From the NCBI GenBank assembly GCA_963719285.1, contig CAVRBO010000004.1, forward strand, positions 930,001 to 994,000: a stretch of DNA of 64,000 bases, given 5' to 3'. The stretch is from C-114 sp963719285 (GTDB lineage Bacteria > Chloroflexota > Limnocylindria > Limnocylindrales > CSP1-4). Shown piece by piece: positions 27,908-36,088 of this stretch (positions are counted from its first letter, which is position 1; every line of letters starts with the position of its first letter). The notes under the pieces are model-generated. The model ran no database searches. It worked only from the letters and a program-made list of their open reading frames with translations, and had not been told where the DNA came from. The translations under genes were made by a program, and so were the position numbers.

Positions 27908-29617
27908 TCAGAAGACCTTTCCGGCGTTCTGGAGAAGCTGCTCGACGATCGGCCCCAACGCGAGCGCGGGGAAGAAGCTGAGCGCGCCGACGATGATCAC
28001 GACGCCGACGAGGAGGACGCTGAACATGACGCCCGTCGTGGGGAACGTCCCGAGCGATGGCGCGACCCGTCGCTTGGCGGCCATGGAACCGGCCAGGGCG
28101 AGGATCGGGATGATCATCCCGTACCGGCCGGTGAGCATGGCCAAGGCGCCGCACACGTTGTAGAAGGGCGTGTTGCCGCTCAGGCCGGCGAAGGCCGAGC
28201 CGTTGTTGCCCGTCTGGCTGCTGAAGGCGTACAGGATCTCGGTGAAGCCATGCGGTCCGGCGTTGAGCGGTCCGGCCAGGCCCTCCTTCGTGACGGTCGC
28301 CAGGGCGGTGAAGCCGAGGATGCTGGCGCCCAGGACGAGGACGACGAGCATCGCCATCTTCATCTCGAAGCTCTCGACCTTCTTGCCGAGGTACTCGGGC
28401 GTCCGGCCGACCATGAGCCCGGCGATGAAGACGGCCAGGATCGCGCCGATCACGAGCATGCCGTACAGCCCGGCGCCGACGCCGCCCGGGGTGATCTCGC
28501 CGAGCTCGATGTTGAAGAGCGCCACGAGCCCACCGAGCGGCTGGAAGCTGTCGTGCCAGGCGTTGATGGCCCCGGTGCTCGTGCTCGTCGTGATCGCTGC
28601 CCACAGGCCGCCGAGGGCCGATCCAAAGCGTGTGTCGACGCCTTCCATGTTGCCGAGCACCTGGTCCACGCCGGCCGGGTAGAGCGGGTTCCCGGAGGCC
28701 TGGGTGTGCATCGCGACGACGGCGCCGACGAGGAAGACCGCGGCCATCGCCCCGAAGATCGTCCAGCCCTGGCGCTGGTTGCCTGCCATCCGCCCGAACG
28801 TGTAGGTAAGGGCGAACGGAAACGCCATCATGAGGACCATCTCGACCCAGTCCGTGAGCGGCGTCGGGTTCTCGAACGGGTGAGCGGCGTTCGCATTGAA
28901 GAAGCCGCCGCCGTTGTTGCCGAGCTCCTTGATGACCTCCTGGGAGGCCACCGGCCCCACCGCGATCGTCTGCTGCGCGCCCTGGAGCGTCGTGATCGAG
29001 TGGTTCGGGTCGAACGTCTGGGGCACGCCCTGCCAGACGAGGAAGACGGCGAGGACGACGCACAGCGGCAGAAGCAGATACAGGACGGTCCGGGTCAGGT
29101 CGACCCAGAAGTTGCCGATGGTCTTCGAGCTGCGCCGGGCGAGGCCCCGGATGAGCGCGACCGCGATGACCAGGCCGGTCGCGGCCGAGGTGAAGTTGCG
29201 GACGGCCAGCATCGCCATCTGGCTCAGATAGCTCGCGCTCGACTCCCCGGCGTAGTTCTGCCAGTTCGTATTGGTCTCGAAGCTGACCGACGTGTTGAAC
29301 GCGAGGTCCGGGCTCATCGCCGGGATCCCGCCCTGGTTGAGCGGCAGGACGTCCTGGGTCCGGAGCATCACATAGCCCGCGGCGATCGCCACAGAGGCCA
29401 GGACGAGGACCGAGACGGCGTATGCCTTCCAGCCCTGCTCGACGGTCGGGTCCACCCCGGCGATCCGGTAGATGGCCCGCTCGAGCGGCGCGACGATCGG
29501 GCTGAGGAGGGTCCGCTCCCCATCGAGGACGCGGGCGATGTATCGCCCGAGCAACGGCGTGATGACGACGATCGCGATACAGAACGTCACGAACGTCAGG
29601 AGGTCGTTGATGGGCAC
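27908..29617 (-). CDS. kdpA: Potassium-transporting ATPase subunit KdpA
   Basis: A 569-residue, roughly ten-helix channel-like subunit. Selectivity-loop signatures are recognisable: NTNWQNYAGES, NNGGGFFNANAAHPFENPT, and SSQTGNNGSAFAGLSGN. GTG at 29617 is preferred because the kdpF stop (29622-29620) is only two bases away; an in-frame codon at 29650 would overlap kdpF. KdpA binds and selects K+, passing it to KdpB. Confidence 0.96.
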   Translation of the reverse strand: MPINDLLTFVTFCIAIVVITPLLGRYIARVLDGERTLLSPIVAPLERAIYRIAGVDPTVEQGWKAYAVSVLVLASVAIAAGYVMLRTQDVLPLNQGGIPAMSPDLAFNTSVSFETNTNWQNYAGESSASYLSQMAMLAVRNFTSAATGLVIAVALIRGLARRSSKTIGNFWVDLTRTVLYLLLPLCVVLAVFLVWQGVPQTFDPNHSITTLQGAQQTIAVGPVASQEVIKELGNNGGGFFNANAAHPFENPTPLTDWVEMVLMMAFPFALTYTFGRMAGNQRQGWTIFGAMAAVFLVGAVVAMHTQASGNPLYPAGVDQVLGNMEGVDTRFGSALGGLWAAITTSTSTGAINAWHDSFQPLGGLVALFNIELGEITPGGVGAGLYGMLVIGAILAVFIAGLMVGRTPEYLGKKVESFEMKMAMLVVLVLGASILGFTALATVTKEGLAGPLNAGPHGFTEILYAFSSQTGNNGSAFAGLSGNTPFYNVCGALAMLTGRYGMIIPILALAGSMAAKRRVAPSLGTFPTTGVMFSVLLVGVVIIVGALSFFPALALGPIVEQLLQNAGKVF

Positions 29618-29619
29618 GA

Positions 29620-29709
29620 TCAGAGATCTTCCGCGCGCAACAGTGCCCACAGGAGGTAGACGAACAGGAAGCCCGTCGCGGCGACGGTCACGATCTCGAG
29701 CGCGTTCAT
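29620..29709 (-). CDS. kdpF: KdpF small membrane subunit
   Basis: A 29-residue single-helix peptide (MNALEIVTVAATGFLFVYLL, then WALLRAEDL) with the YLLxALLR pattern of KdpF, which stabilises the KdpABC complex. The start overlaps the preceding small gene's stop by four bases, and kdpA starts two bases after its stop. Size, helix and position all fit. Confidence 0.88.
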   Translation of the reverse strand: MNALEIVTVAATGFLFVYLLWALLRAEDL

Positions 29710-29795
29710 CGCCGGACCCGATCGCACAGGAAGAGCAGTCCGCCTGCCGCGACGACGCAGGAGATCGCGATGAGGACGATCTGGAGGTCGGTCAT
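29706..29795 (-). CDS. Small single-helix membrane protein at head of kdpFABC
   Basis: A 29-residue open frame: MTDLQIVLIAISCVVAAGG, then LLFLCDRVRR. One transmembrane helix followed by a short basic tail with a CDR motif. ATGA overlaps on both sides, with the receiver gene upstream and kdpF downstream, and GGTGGAG stands just before the ATG, so translation is very likely. Similar tiny proteins ending in CDRL are seen before kdpF in various bacteria, from memory; I know of no assigned function. It could be an extra Kdp accessory subunit. Confidence 0.7.
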   Translation of the reverse strand: MTDLQIVLIAISCVVAAGGLLFLCDRVRR

Positions 29796-30190
29796 GGGAT
29801 CTCCACCGCCTCCGTGGGCTCGCCGGCGCAGCGTCGGACCGTCTCGAGCAGCGTCTGCATGGCGAACGGCTTGGGGAGGTAGCCGGTCACGCCGAACTCG
29901 CGCAGCCGCGCACTCGGGATCCGGGTCGCGCTGACGACGAGCACCCGGGGCCGCCCGGCGGCAGCGTAGGCCGCGCCGCGGAGCAGCGACCAGCCGGTCT
30001 CGCCGGGGAGGTTGATGTCGAGCAGCACCAGATCCGGCCGAGGACCTGAGGTCAGCCGGCGCTCGGCCTCCTCGGCCGATCCGACGACCTCGGTCGTCTG
30101 GCCGTGCGCCACGAGGTGGCGCGCCACGATGGTCGCCAGCGATGCGTCGTCTTCGACCATGAGGACGAGACCGGGACCGCGCTCAGGCAT
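29792..30190 (-). CDS. Receiver-only response regulator in the kdp operon
   Basis: A 132-residue CheY-like receiver: LVLMVEDDASLATIV, phospho-acceptor in PDLVLLDINLPGETGW, conserved Thr/Ser in VLVVSATRIP and Lys in GYLPKPFAMQTLL. It has no output domain. The stop overlaps the next small gene by four bases and the start overlaps the upstream 93-residue gene by eight, so it is co-transcribed with kdpFABC. A phosphorelay or protein-protein role is likely; its kinase is unknown, with the KdpD kinase an obvious candidate. Confidence 0.85.
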   Translation of the reverse strand: MPERGPGLVLMVEDDASLATIVARHLVAHGQTTEVVGSAEEAERRLTSGPRPDLVLLDINLPGETGWSLLRGAAYAAAGRPRVLVVSATRIPSARLREFGVTGYLPKPFAMQTLLETVRRCAGEPTEAVEIP

Positions 30191-30464
30191 CGCTCCGGCG
30201 ACGGCCGTTCACGCGTCGGACCTCCAGGTCGCAGCCTGCGTCCTCCGGCCAGGGGAGGGGCTCGAGTCGGATGCCCCAGTCGCCACCATCGGCCCTGATC
30301 CGGGCGAGGACCTCCTCGCCGAACCTGAGGTTGGCGATACTCACGCCCGCGGCGAGACCTGCGCGAACGAGCGCGATGGCCGTCTCGACCTCAGCGACCT
30401 CGCGATCCAGCGCACGTTCGCCGAGCACGGTCGCCGGTTCCTCGATCTCTCGGACCTGTTCCAT
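30183..30464 (-). CDS. Hypothetical 93-residue protein heading the kdp operon
   Basis: A small acidic protein, MEQVREIEEPATVLGERALD at the N-terminus, with no recognisable domain, signal peptide or membrane segment. A predicted N-terminal helix of alternating charged residues is followed by a probable beta-rich half (WGIRLEPLPWPEDAGCDLEV). Overlaps the receiver gene by eight bases and is the first gene of the run that leads into kdpFABC-kdpD. Function unknown; a regulatory role is suggested only by position. Confidence 0.6.
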   Translation of the reverse strand: MEQVREIEEPATVLGERALDREVAEVETAIALVRAGLAAGVSIANLRFGEEVLARIRADGGDWGIRLEPLPWPEDAGCDLEVRRVNGRRRSDA

Positions 30465-30563
30465 GAACTGAGCATCCGCCAGAGCTCCAAGAAGCGGACG
30501 TCGTCGATGGCTGGTCGCACCTCAATCGGTTCTCAACGAATCGGGCGCCGACGCCGGTTCGCC

Positions 30564-31547
30564 CTAGCCGGGCGAGCCGGTGGCGGCGACGACCGCGCGG
30601 GTGAGCCGGTCGGACAGGAGTGCGTCGGCGTAACTCGACAGGACACGCCCCGGGTCGCGATCTCGGACCCCATCCAGGAATGCGATCGCCTGGACCTCGT
30701 ACGGATCGCGGCCCGACGCGTGCACCGTCGTGCCGGCCTCGTCCTCGATCGTGAGCGCCCAATCGGGGCCGTCCGGGCGGTCGATGAGCCGGATCGTGGA
30801 CCGTCGCCCATCGGACCCGAGCTCGAACCGGACCACCCCGGAGGGGTACAGGCACGAGCTCGTGAACGTCGCCAGCGTGCCGGACTCGAAGCGCACGATC
30901 GCCGTGGCGACATCGTCGACGTCGGCGTCCGGGAAGTCAGGGCGGACGTGGCGCGCCGAGGCGGCCGCGAGGACGGTCCCTTCACCGAGGAGGTAGCGGG
31001 CGAGGTCGTACAGGTGGGTCGCCTGTTCCACGACCTGGCCGCCGCTCTGGGCGACATGGCGCCACCAGGACGGCCCGGGCGTGGGGCCCGTCCAGCGGGC
31101 CATGAGCAACCGCGCCGGTTCGTCCGCGAGTCGTTCCCGGAGCCGGGGCAGGAAGTCGAGGCCGCGCCACTGGTAGCCGACCGCGGTCACGAGTCCCGTC
31201 CCGGCGAGCGTCGCTGCGACGCGCTCGGGATCCGCGCCGACGGCGCCCAGTGGTTTCTCCGTCAGGAACGGGATCCCGCGCCGGATGACGGCCAGGCAGG
31301 CGGCCGCGGACCGGTCGGGTGGGAGGCAGATGAGGGCGACCTCGGGAGTCGCCTGGTCGAGCATCCGCTCGATGTCGGTGAAGGGAGTACCGCCCCAGGT
31401 CGCGGCGACGGCCGCGGCTCGTTCCGCCGACGCGGAGACGACCGCCACGAGTTCGGTCCGATCCAGGCGGGCGAGGATCGGCAGGTGCCGGGCGGTGATC
31501 CAGCCGGTCCCGATCAGCGCAAGGCGGAGGCGCGTCCCGCTGGCCAT
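30564..31547 (-). CDS. Gfo/Idh/MocA-family NAD(P)-dependent oxidoreductase
   Basis: A 327-residue soluble enzyme. The N-terminal Rossmann fold has LALIGTGWITARHLPIL, then the conserved FLTEKPLGAVGADPERV with the family Glu-Lys-Pro. VAVGYQWRG follows, and the C-terminal alpha/beta domain has QVVEQATHLYDLARYLLGEG. Members oxidise or reduce sugars, inositols or sugar acids; the substrate cannot be told. Stands alone between the kdp operon and the pilin gene. Confidence 0.85.
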   Translation of the reverse strand: MASGTRLRLALIGTGWITARHLPILARLDRTELVAVVSASAERAAAVAATWGGTPFTDIERMLDQATPEVALICLPPDRSAAACLAVIRRGIPFLTEKPLGAVGADPERVAATLAGTGLVTAVGYQWRGLDFLPRLRERLADEPARLLMARWTGPTPGPSWWRHVAQSGGQVVEQATHLYDLARYLLGEGTVLAAASARHVRPDFPDADVDDVATAIVRFESGTLATFTSSCLYPSGVVRFELGSDGRRSTIRLIDRPDGPDWALTIEDEAGTTVHASGRDPYEVQAIAFLDGVRDRDPGRVLSSYADALLSDRLTRAVVAATGSPG

Positions 31548-31663
31548 CGATCGATCATGCCACGCGCCTGGAGGCCCCGCTCGGTCGCCCGCGCGGGCGA
31601 CGCGGACTCCCGGCCGTTGTCCTGTGCCCGATCATCCGGTGATCCATTCCCGGCACAAACGAA

Positions 31664-31691
31664 GACCCCGCCTCGATACCGAGACGGGGTC
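31664..31691. terminator. Hairpin terminator downstream of the pilin gene
   Basis: A 12-bp stem with one wobble/mismatch (31664-31675 with 31680-31691, loop ATAC) just after the Flp-type pilin stop, on the minus strand. Confidence 0.7.
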
Positions 31692-31714
31692 GTTCACTCC
31701 GCGGTCCGGGAACG

Positions 31715-31894
31715 TCAGATCGACTTCCCGAGGCTGCTGAGGATCTTGGAGGTCTGGCCGCCGAGGAAGAGCAGTGCGACGATCGCGATGATTGCGATAA
31801 GAGCAAGGATGAGTGCGTACTCGGCGAGACCCTGACCACGCTGGGCCATCGGCTGGGTGAGGCCCACCAGGGCCCGATAGATACGGTCGGTCAC
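31715..31894 (-). CDS. Flp/Fap-type pilin-like protein (orphan)
   Basis: A 59-residue protein with the type IVb Flp pilin pattern: short N-terminal leader, QRGQGLAEYALILALIAI hydrophobic helix with the Gly-Leu-Ala-Glu-Tyr processing motif, and a short tail. The prepilin peptidase would cut after the Gly and leave Glu at position 5 of the mature pilin, as the family requires. GTG 31894 chosen because AGGAGG (31905-31900) sits five bases upstream; a GTG at 31900 would overlap that site. No tad/cpa assembly genes are near. Confidence 0.85.
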   Translation of the reverse strand: MTDRIYRALVGLTQPMAQRGQGLAEYALILALIAIIAIVALLFLGGQTSKILSSLGKSI

Positions 31895-32151
31895 GACCAC
31901 CTCCTGTGCGCGAGGCTGCAGAACGTCGGTGCTCGTTGGACGAACGGCCCAGCAAAAGCTCCTACGCAGCCAGAAGGTACTCCTCCGTCTCGGCGGCCGT
32001 ACACATGACGGAGGATGGGGGACGGGGTCCGAAAGTACTCTCCCGACGAGGCGCTGGTGCTATCCGACACCGTGACTCGCCGGTACGGGATCGACGCCCG
32101 GCCAGCGGGTACCATCGGGAACATGCTTCCGGCGTTGCGAGGACATCCGGC

Positions 32152-34884
32152 GTGACCACGCAGTCGCCCGGTCCGGCCGGGCTGCCGACGGGGACCGTGA
32201 CATTCCTGTTCACGGACATCGAGGGGTCGACCCGGCTCGTCCAGGACCTGGGTGACGAGTACGCGACCGTGCTCGACGACCATCGTCGGATCCTGGCTGA
32301 GGCGGTGGAGCGCCGCGACGGGACCGTCTTCGGGTCCGAGGGCGACGCCCTGTTCGTGGCCTTCGCCGACGCCCGCGGAGCCATCCTGGCGGCCGTCGAC
32401 GCCCAGCGTGCGCTCGCGGTCCATGGCTGGCCGGGCGATCGACCGCTCCGGGTCCGGATGGGCATCCACAGCGGGGCCGCGATCCTGACCGGTGGCGACT
32501 ATGTCGGGCTGGCCCTCCACCAGGTGGCCCGGATCGTGTCCGCCGGGCACGGCGGGCAGATCCTCGTGTCCGCGTCCTCCCGGGCCCTGGCCGACGGGCC
32601 GCTCGCCGATGGCCTCGAGCTGCGGGACCTGGGCGAGCATCGGCTCAAGGACCTGAACCGGCCCGAGCGCCTGTTCCAGGTCGTCGGAACCGGTCTTGGG
32701 GACGCGTTCCCGCGCCTGCGGACGCTGGACGCACGGGTGAACAACCTGCCACTCCAGCTCACGACCTTCGTCGGTCGGGCGGAGCTCGAGGTCGTGCGCG
32801 GGCTGGTCGGGACGACGCGCCTTCTCACCCTCACGGGACCGGGCGGGACCGGCAAGACGCGGCTCGCCCTCCAGCTCGCGGCAGACCTCGTCGACGACTT
32901 CCCGGACGGGGTCTTCTTCGTCGCTCTCGACTCGATCCAGGACCCGGACCTCATCGCCTCGACGATCGTGGAGGCGATCGGGATCGATCCGGGCAGCGGC
33001 GACCCGCTGACCCGGCTCATCGACCATCTGCGGACCCGGCGGGCGCTCCTGGTCCTCGACAACTTCGAGCAGGTCGTCGAAGGCGGCGACTCGGTGTCAC
33101 GACTTCTGGCCCAGGCGCCCGGGGTCATGGTGATCGTCACCAGCCGGGTGCTCCTGCGCCTGTACGGCGAGCGGGAGTTCCCGGTCCCGCCGCTCGGGTT
33201 GCCGGTCGCGGGGACGATCACGACGGTGGCCCAGGCGATGGCCAGCGAGGCGGTCAGGCTGTTCGTGGAGCGAGCGATCGCGAGCCAGCCGTCGTTCATG
33301 CTCACCGACGCGAACGCCGCGACCGTGGCCGACATCGTGCTCCGCCTCGACGGGCTGCCGCTCGCGATCGAGCTCGCTGCCGCCCGGGTCCGGATCATGT
33401 CCGTGGAGGCCCTCGCCGGGCGAGTGGGGGATCGGCTGGCCACCCTGACCGGCGGGGCGCGCGACCGGCCGGGACGACAGCAGACCCTCCGCGGCGCGAT
33501 CGACTGGAGCCACGACCTCCTCGACGAGCCTGACCGGCTCCTGTTCCGGCGCTTCGCGGTGTTCGCCGGCGGCGCCTGCCTGAGCCAGGCCGAGGCCGTC
33601 TGCGGACCTGCGACATCGCTCGGCCGGGAAGTCCTCGACGGCCTCGCCTCCCTGGCCGAGAAGAGCCTCCTGCGAGCGATCCCTGCCGGCGGCGACGAGC
33701 CGCGGTTCGCGATGCTGCCCACGATCCGGGAGTACGCGCTCGAGCGGCTGGCCGGTTCGGACGAGGACGACCCGATCCGGGCCCGCCACGCCGAGGCGTA
33801 CGCGGCGCTCGTGGAAGCGATGTCGCCCCAGCTCACGGGACCCGGCGGCGCCGGCTCGCTGGATCGGCTCGAGCTCGACCACGACAACATCCGGGCCGCG
33901 CTCGACTGGGCGGTGGACCGCGACAGGGCCGAGGTCGGCCTACGGATCCTGGCGGCGATCTGGCGGTTCTGGCAGATCCGCGGCCATCTCCACGAGGCGC
34001 CGGTCCGGGCGGCCCGGATCCTCGCCCTGCCCGCCGCGGCGGAGCAGCCGGCGATGCTACGGGCCCGGGCCTTCGGCGCAGCCGGGTCGATCGCCTACTG
34101 GCGCGGCATCCCGTCCGAGATGCACGGGTACTACAGCGCGGCGCTCGAAGAAGCGCGACGTTCGTCCGACCGAGCGACGATCGCCCAGGCGCTGTACGAC
34201 TTCTCGTTCGCGCCCGATCCGGATGCCCGGCTGGACGCGCCGTTCCAGATCGGCTACGAGACGCTGGGCGAGAGCCTGGCGATCTATCGCGACCTCGGCG
34301 ACGAACGTGGCATCGCCAACACGAACTGGGCGCTCGGCGTCGACGCGATCTCCCGGCGCGATCTGGCCGCCGCCCGGGCGTACATCGACGAGGCGCTGCG
34401 CGCGTACCGGATCATCGGCGACCCATTCGGGACCGGCTGGGCGCTCCATGAGCGGGCCCTCCTCCTGCACGGTGGCGGCGAGGATGGGCCGGCCGAGGAG
34501 AGCGCGCGCGAAGCGGTCCGCCTCTTCGTGGAGGCCGGCGACGTGTCCGCGATGGTGCTCCTCCTCCTCGACCTCGCGGCCATCGCCAGGTCGACCGGCC
34601 GGCTCGAACGGGCGCTCATCCTGGGCGCCGCCGCGACGACCCTGCGCGAGCGCACCGGCACGGACCTGGCCCTCATCGGCAACTGGGTCGAGCCGGACCT
34701 CGTGCCGCCGGCGCGCCCGACCGGCGATCCGACGGCCGAGCGGGCATGGGACCGCGGCGTGGCGATGACGGTGGACGAAGCCGTCGCGTTCGCCCTCGGA
34801 TCGGACGGGTCGGCAGCCGGGTCGGGTTCCGCGGCGTCCGCCGCCGGGTCGGCCGCCGGGTCGGGTTCCCCGTCGCGGACCTGA
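32152..34884 (+). CDS. Class III adenylate/guanylate cyclase fused to ATPase and TPR-like region
   Basis: A 910-residue cytoplasmic protein from GTG 32152. Residues about 10-180 form a class III cyclase domain (TVTFLFTDIEGSTRLVQDLG with a metal Asp, GSEGDALFVAF, RMGIHSGAA). Next comes an AAA/NB-ARC-like ATPase with Walker A LTGPGGTGKTRLALQLA and Walker B RALLVLDNFEQVV, and RGAIDWSHDLLDEPDRLLFR typical of the group. A helical TPR-like region fills the C-terminal third and ends in a Ser/Gly/Ala tail. There is no LuxR-type DNA-binding domain, unlike many relatives. Divergent from the pilin gene. Confidence 0.88.
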   Translation: MTTQSPGPAGLPTGTVTFLFTDIEGSTRLVQDLGDEYATVLDDHRRILAEAVERRDGTVFGSEGDALFVAFADARGAILAAVDAQRALAVHGWPGDRPLRVRMGIHSGAAILTGGDYVGLALHQVARIVSAGHGGQILVSASSRALADGPLADGLELRDLGEHRLKDLNRPERLFQVVGTGLGDAFPRLRTLDARVNNLPLQLTTFVGRAELEVVRGLVGTTRLLTLTGPGGTGKTRLALQLAADLVDDFPDGVFFVALDSIQDPDLIASTIVEAIGIDPGSGDPLTRLIDHLRTRRALLVLDNFEQVVEGGDSVSRLLAQAPGVMVIVTSRVLLRLYGEREFPVPPLGLPVAGTITTVAQAMASEAVRLFVERAIASQPSFMLTDANAATVADIVLRLDGLPLAIELAAARVRIMSVEALAGRVGDRLATLTGGARDRPGRQQTLRGAIDWSHDLLDEPDRLLFRRFAVFAGGACLSQAEAVCGPATSLGREVLDGLASLAEKSLLRAIPAGGDEPRFAMLPTIREYALERLAGSDEDDPIRARHAEAYAALVEAMSPQLTGPGGAGSLDRLELDHDNIRAALDWAVDRDRAEVGLRILAAIWRFWQIRGHLHEAPVRAARILALPAAAEQPAMLRARAFGAAGSIAYWRGIPSEMHGYYSAALEEARRSSDRATIAQALYDFSFAPDPDARLDAPFQIGYETLGESLAIYRDLGDERGIANTNWALGVDAISRRDLAAARAYIDEALRAYRIIGDPFGTGWALHERALLLHGGGEDGPAEESAREAVRLFVEAGDVSAMVLLLLDLAAIARSTGRLERALILGAAATTLRERTGTDLALIGNWVEPDLVPPARPTGDPTAERAWDRGVAMTVDEAVAFALGSDGSAAGSGSAASAAGSAAGSGSPSRT

Positions 34885-35766
34885 ATCAGCCCGGAAGCGG
34901 CGGACGCCTTCGAGGACGATGTCGAGCGTCGCGGGAGTGTGGAGGGCGAGGCCCAGCTGGACGTGATCGACGCCCTCGGCCGCCCAGCTGGCCAGGCCGT
35001 CCGCGAGGGCTCCCGGATCGAGGGCCAGGCTGCGCGCAGCCTCACGGGCCGAGTCGCCCGGCTTGAGAACGTCGATGCCCACGGTCAGCTCGACCGTGTC
35101 CGGGTCGCGCTGCTCTGACCGGCAGGCCTCGAGGAGTCCATCGCGCCGCTCGGACCAGCGGTCGTCGGGCAACCCGAACCAGGCGGTCTGCCATTGATCG
35201 GCGTGGCGCGCCGTGAGCCGGAGCATCCGCTCGCCCTTGGCGGCGACGAGGATCGGCAGCGCCGGCCGTCGCGGCGGCGGCAGGAGGACGGCGTCGTCGA
35301 CGCTCGTCCACTGTCCGCGGTACGTGACCCGCTCACCGCGGACGAGCGGCACGATGATCCTGAGCGCGTCCTCGAACCGGCCCACCCGGTGATCGAAGGG
35401 GAAACCGAACGCGTCGTACTCGGCCTCGTACCAGCCGCAGCCCAGGCCCAGGACGAGCCGGCCGCCGGCCACCTCGTCCGCGGTCGCGGCCATCTTGGCG
35501 AGCAGCCCGGGATTCCGGAACGAGGTCGCCAGGACGAGCGTTCCGAGCTCGACCTGGTCGGTCACCGCCGCGAGCGCGCTCAGCAGCGTCCACGCCTCGT
35601 GGATGCCCACCTCGCGACCGTCGTCCTCGCGGAAGAAGAAGTGGTCGCACACCCACAGGCTGTCGATCCCGCCCGCCTCCGCCTGCCGGGCGATCGCGGC
35701 GATCTCCACCCACGAACCGCCACCACCGTCCTCGGCGGATTGCGGCAGGACCACGCCGACCTTCAT
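34057..35766 (-). CDS. LLM-class (F420-type) flavin-dependent oxidoreductase with anomalous antisense extension
   Basis: The first roughly 290 residues (35766 down to about 34890) are a luciferase-like monooxygenase of the F420-dependent type: MKVGVVLPQSAEDGG, IDSLWVCDHFFFRED, GGRLVLGLGCGWYEAEYDAF and RRPALPILVAAKGERML. The domain ends near VLEGVRRFRADSG. The frame then stays open for about 830 more bases, antisense to the cyclase gene, coding for Arg/Gly-rich sequence that looks like a shadow frame. A single-base loss in a GGG run at about 34890-34892 would explain a missing stop. I regard about 34890-35766 as the real gene. Confidence 0.8.
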   Translation of the reverse strand: MKVGVVLPQSAEDGGGGSWVEIAAIARQAEAGGIDSLWVCDHFFFREDDGREVGIHEAWTLLSALAAVTDQVELGTLVLATSFRNPGLLAKMAATADEVAGGRLVLGLGCGWYEAEYDAFGFPFDHRVGRFEDALRIIVPLVRGERVTYRGQWTSVDDAVLLPPPRRPALPILVAAKGERMLRLTARHADQWQTAWFGLPDDRWSERRDGLLEACRSEQRDPDTVELTVGIDVLKPGDSAREAARSLALDPGALADGLASWAAEGVDHVQLGLALHTPATLDIVLEGVRRFRADSGPRRGTRPGGRPGGGRRGTRPGCRPVRSEGERDGFVHRHRHAAVPCPLGRRIAGRARRRHEVRLDPVADEGQVRAGALAQGRRGGAQDERPFEPAGRPGDGREVEEEEHHRGHVAGLHEEADRFARALLGRPILAATVQEEGPLMERPAGPEWVADDPVRAQRLVDVRPGGGQIAPGDRVDAERPVRVGDATFVAEVAIDRQALAQRLVADLERRVQPGIRIGREREVVQRLGDRRSVGRTSRFFERRAVVPVHLGRDAAPVGDRPGCAEGPGP

Positions 35767-35989
35767 GGCCGGCGAGTCTACCCGGCCGCGACCCCCGCCC
35801 GCCGGGTCGTTCCCGCCGGGCCGTCCCCGGGCGACCATCCCGGGCGACCATCCTCCATGAATGGTTCGCGGAGCGGTCCGCCACGTCCGGTGAACATGCG
35901 ATGCGCCACAAGCCACCTACGACCCGCCACTGACCTAGGGATCCATGCCTTGCCGGGCGTTGGAATGGACCATCACCCGGACACGACGA

Positions 35990-36020
35990 CGCCCCCGGCC
36001 GGGATGGTCGGCCGGGGGCG
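35990..36020. terminator. Hairpin terminator downstream of second amt
   Basis: A perfect 12-bp stem (35990-36001 with 36009-36020, seven-base loop), about 70 bases after the amt stop on the minus strand. The rest of the 320-base stretch 35767-36088 holds only a tandem 13-base repeat (CGGGCGACCATCC, about 35828-35852) and no gene that I can see. Confidence 0.75.
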
Positions 36021-36088
36021 GGTCGCAGAGATCCGGTGGGCTGGCCGGGCGGGCGCCTGACCCGGATCAGCCCCGCCCCCCGCGTCGA

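Noticed and set aside
26556..29063. Long minus-strand frame across kdpA and kdpB
   Set aside because: Composition is that of a shifted reading of kdpA/kdpB (Arg, Gly, Asp-rich) and the kdp genes are certain.
35828..35852. Tandem 13-base direct repeat as a mobile-element target site or regulator site
   Set aside because: Only two copies, no element between or beside them, and position downstream of convergent features; probably a chance duplication.
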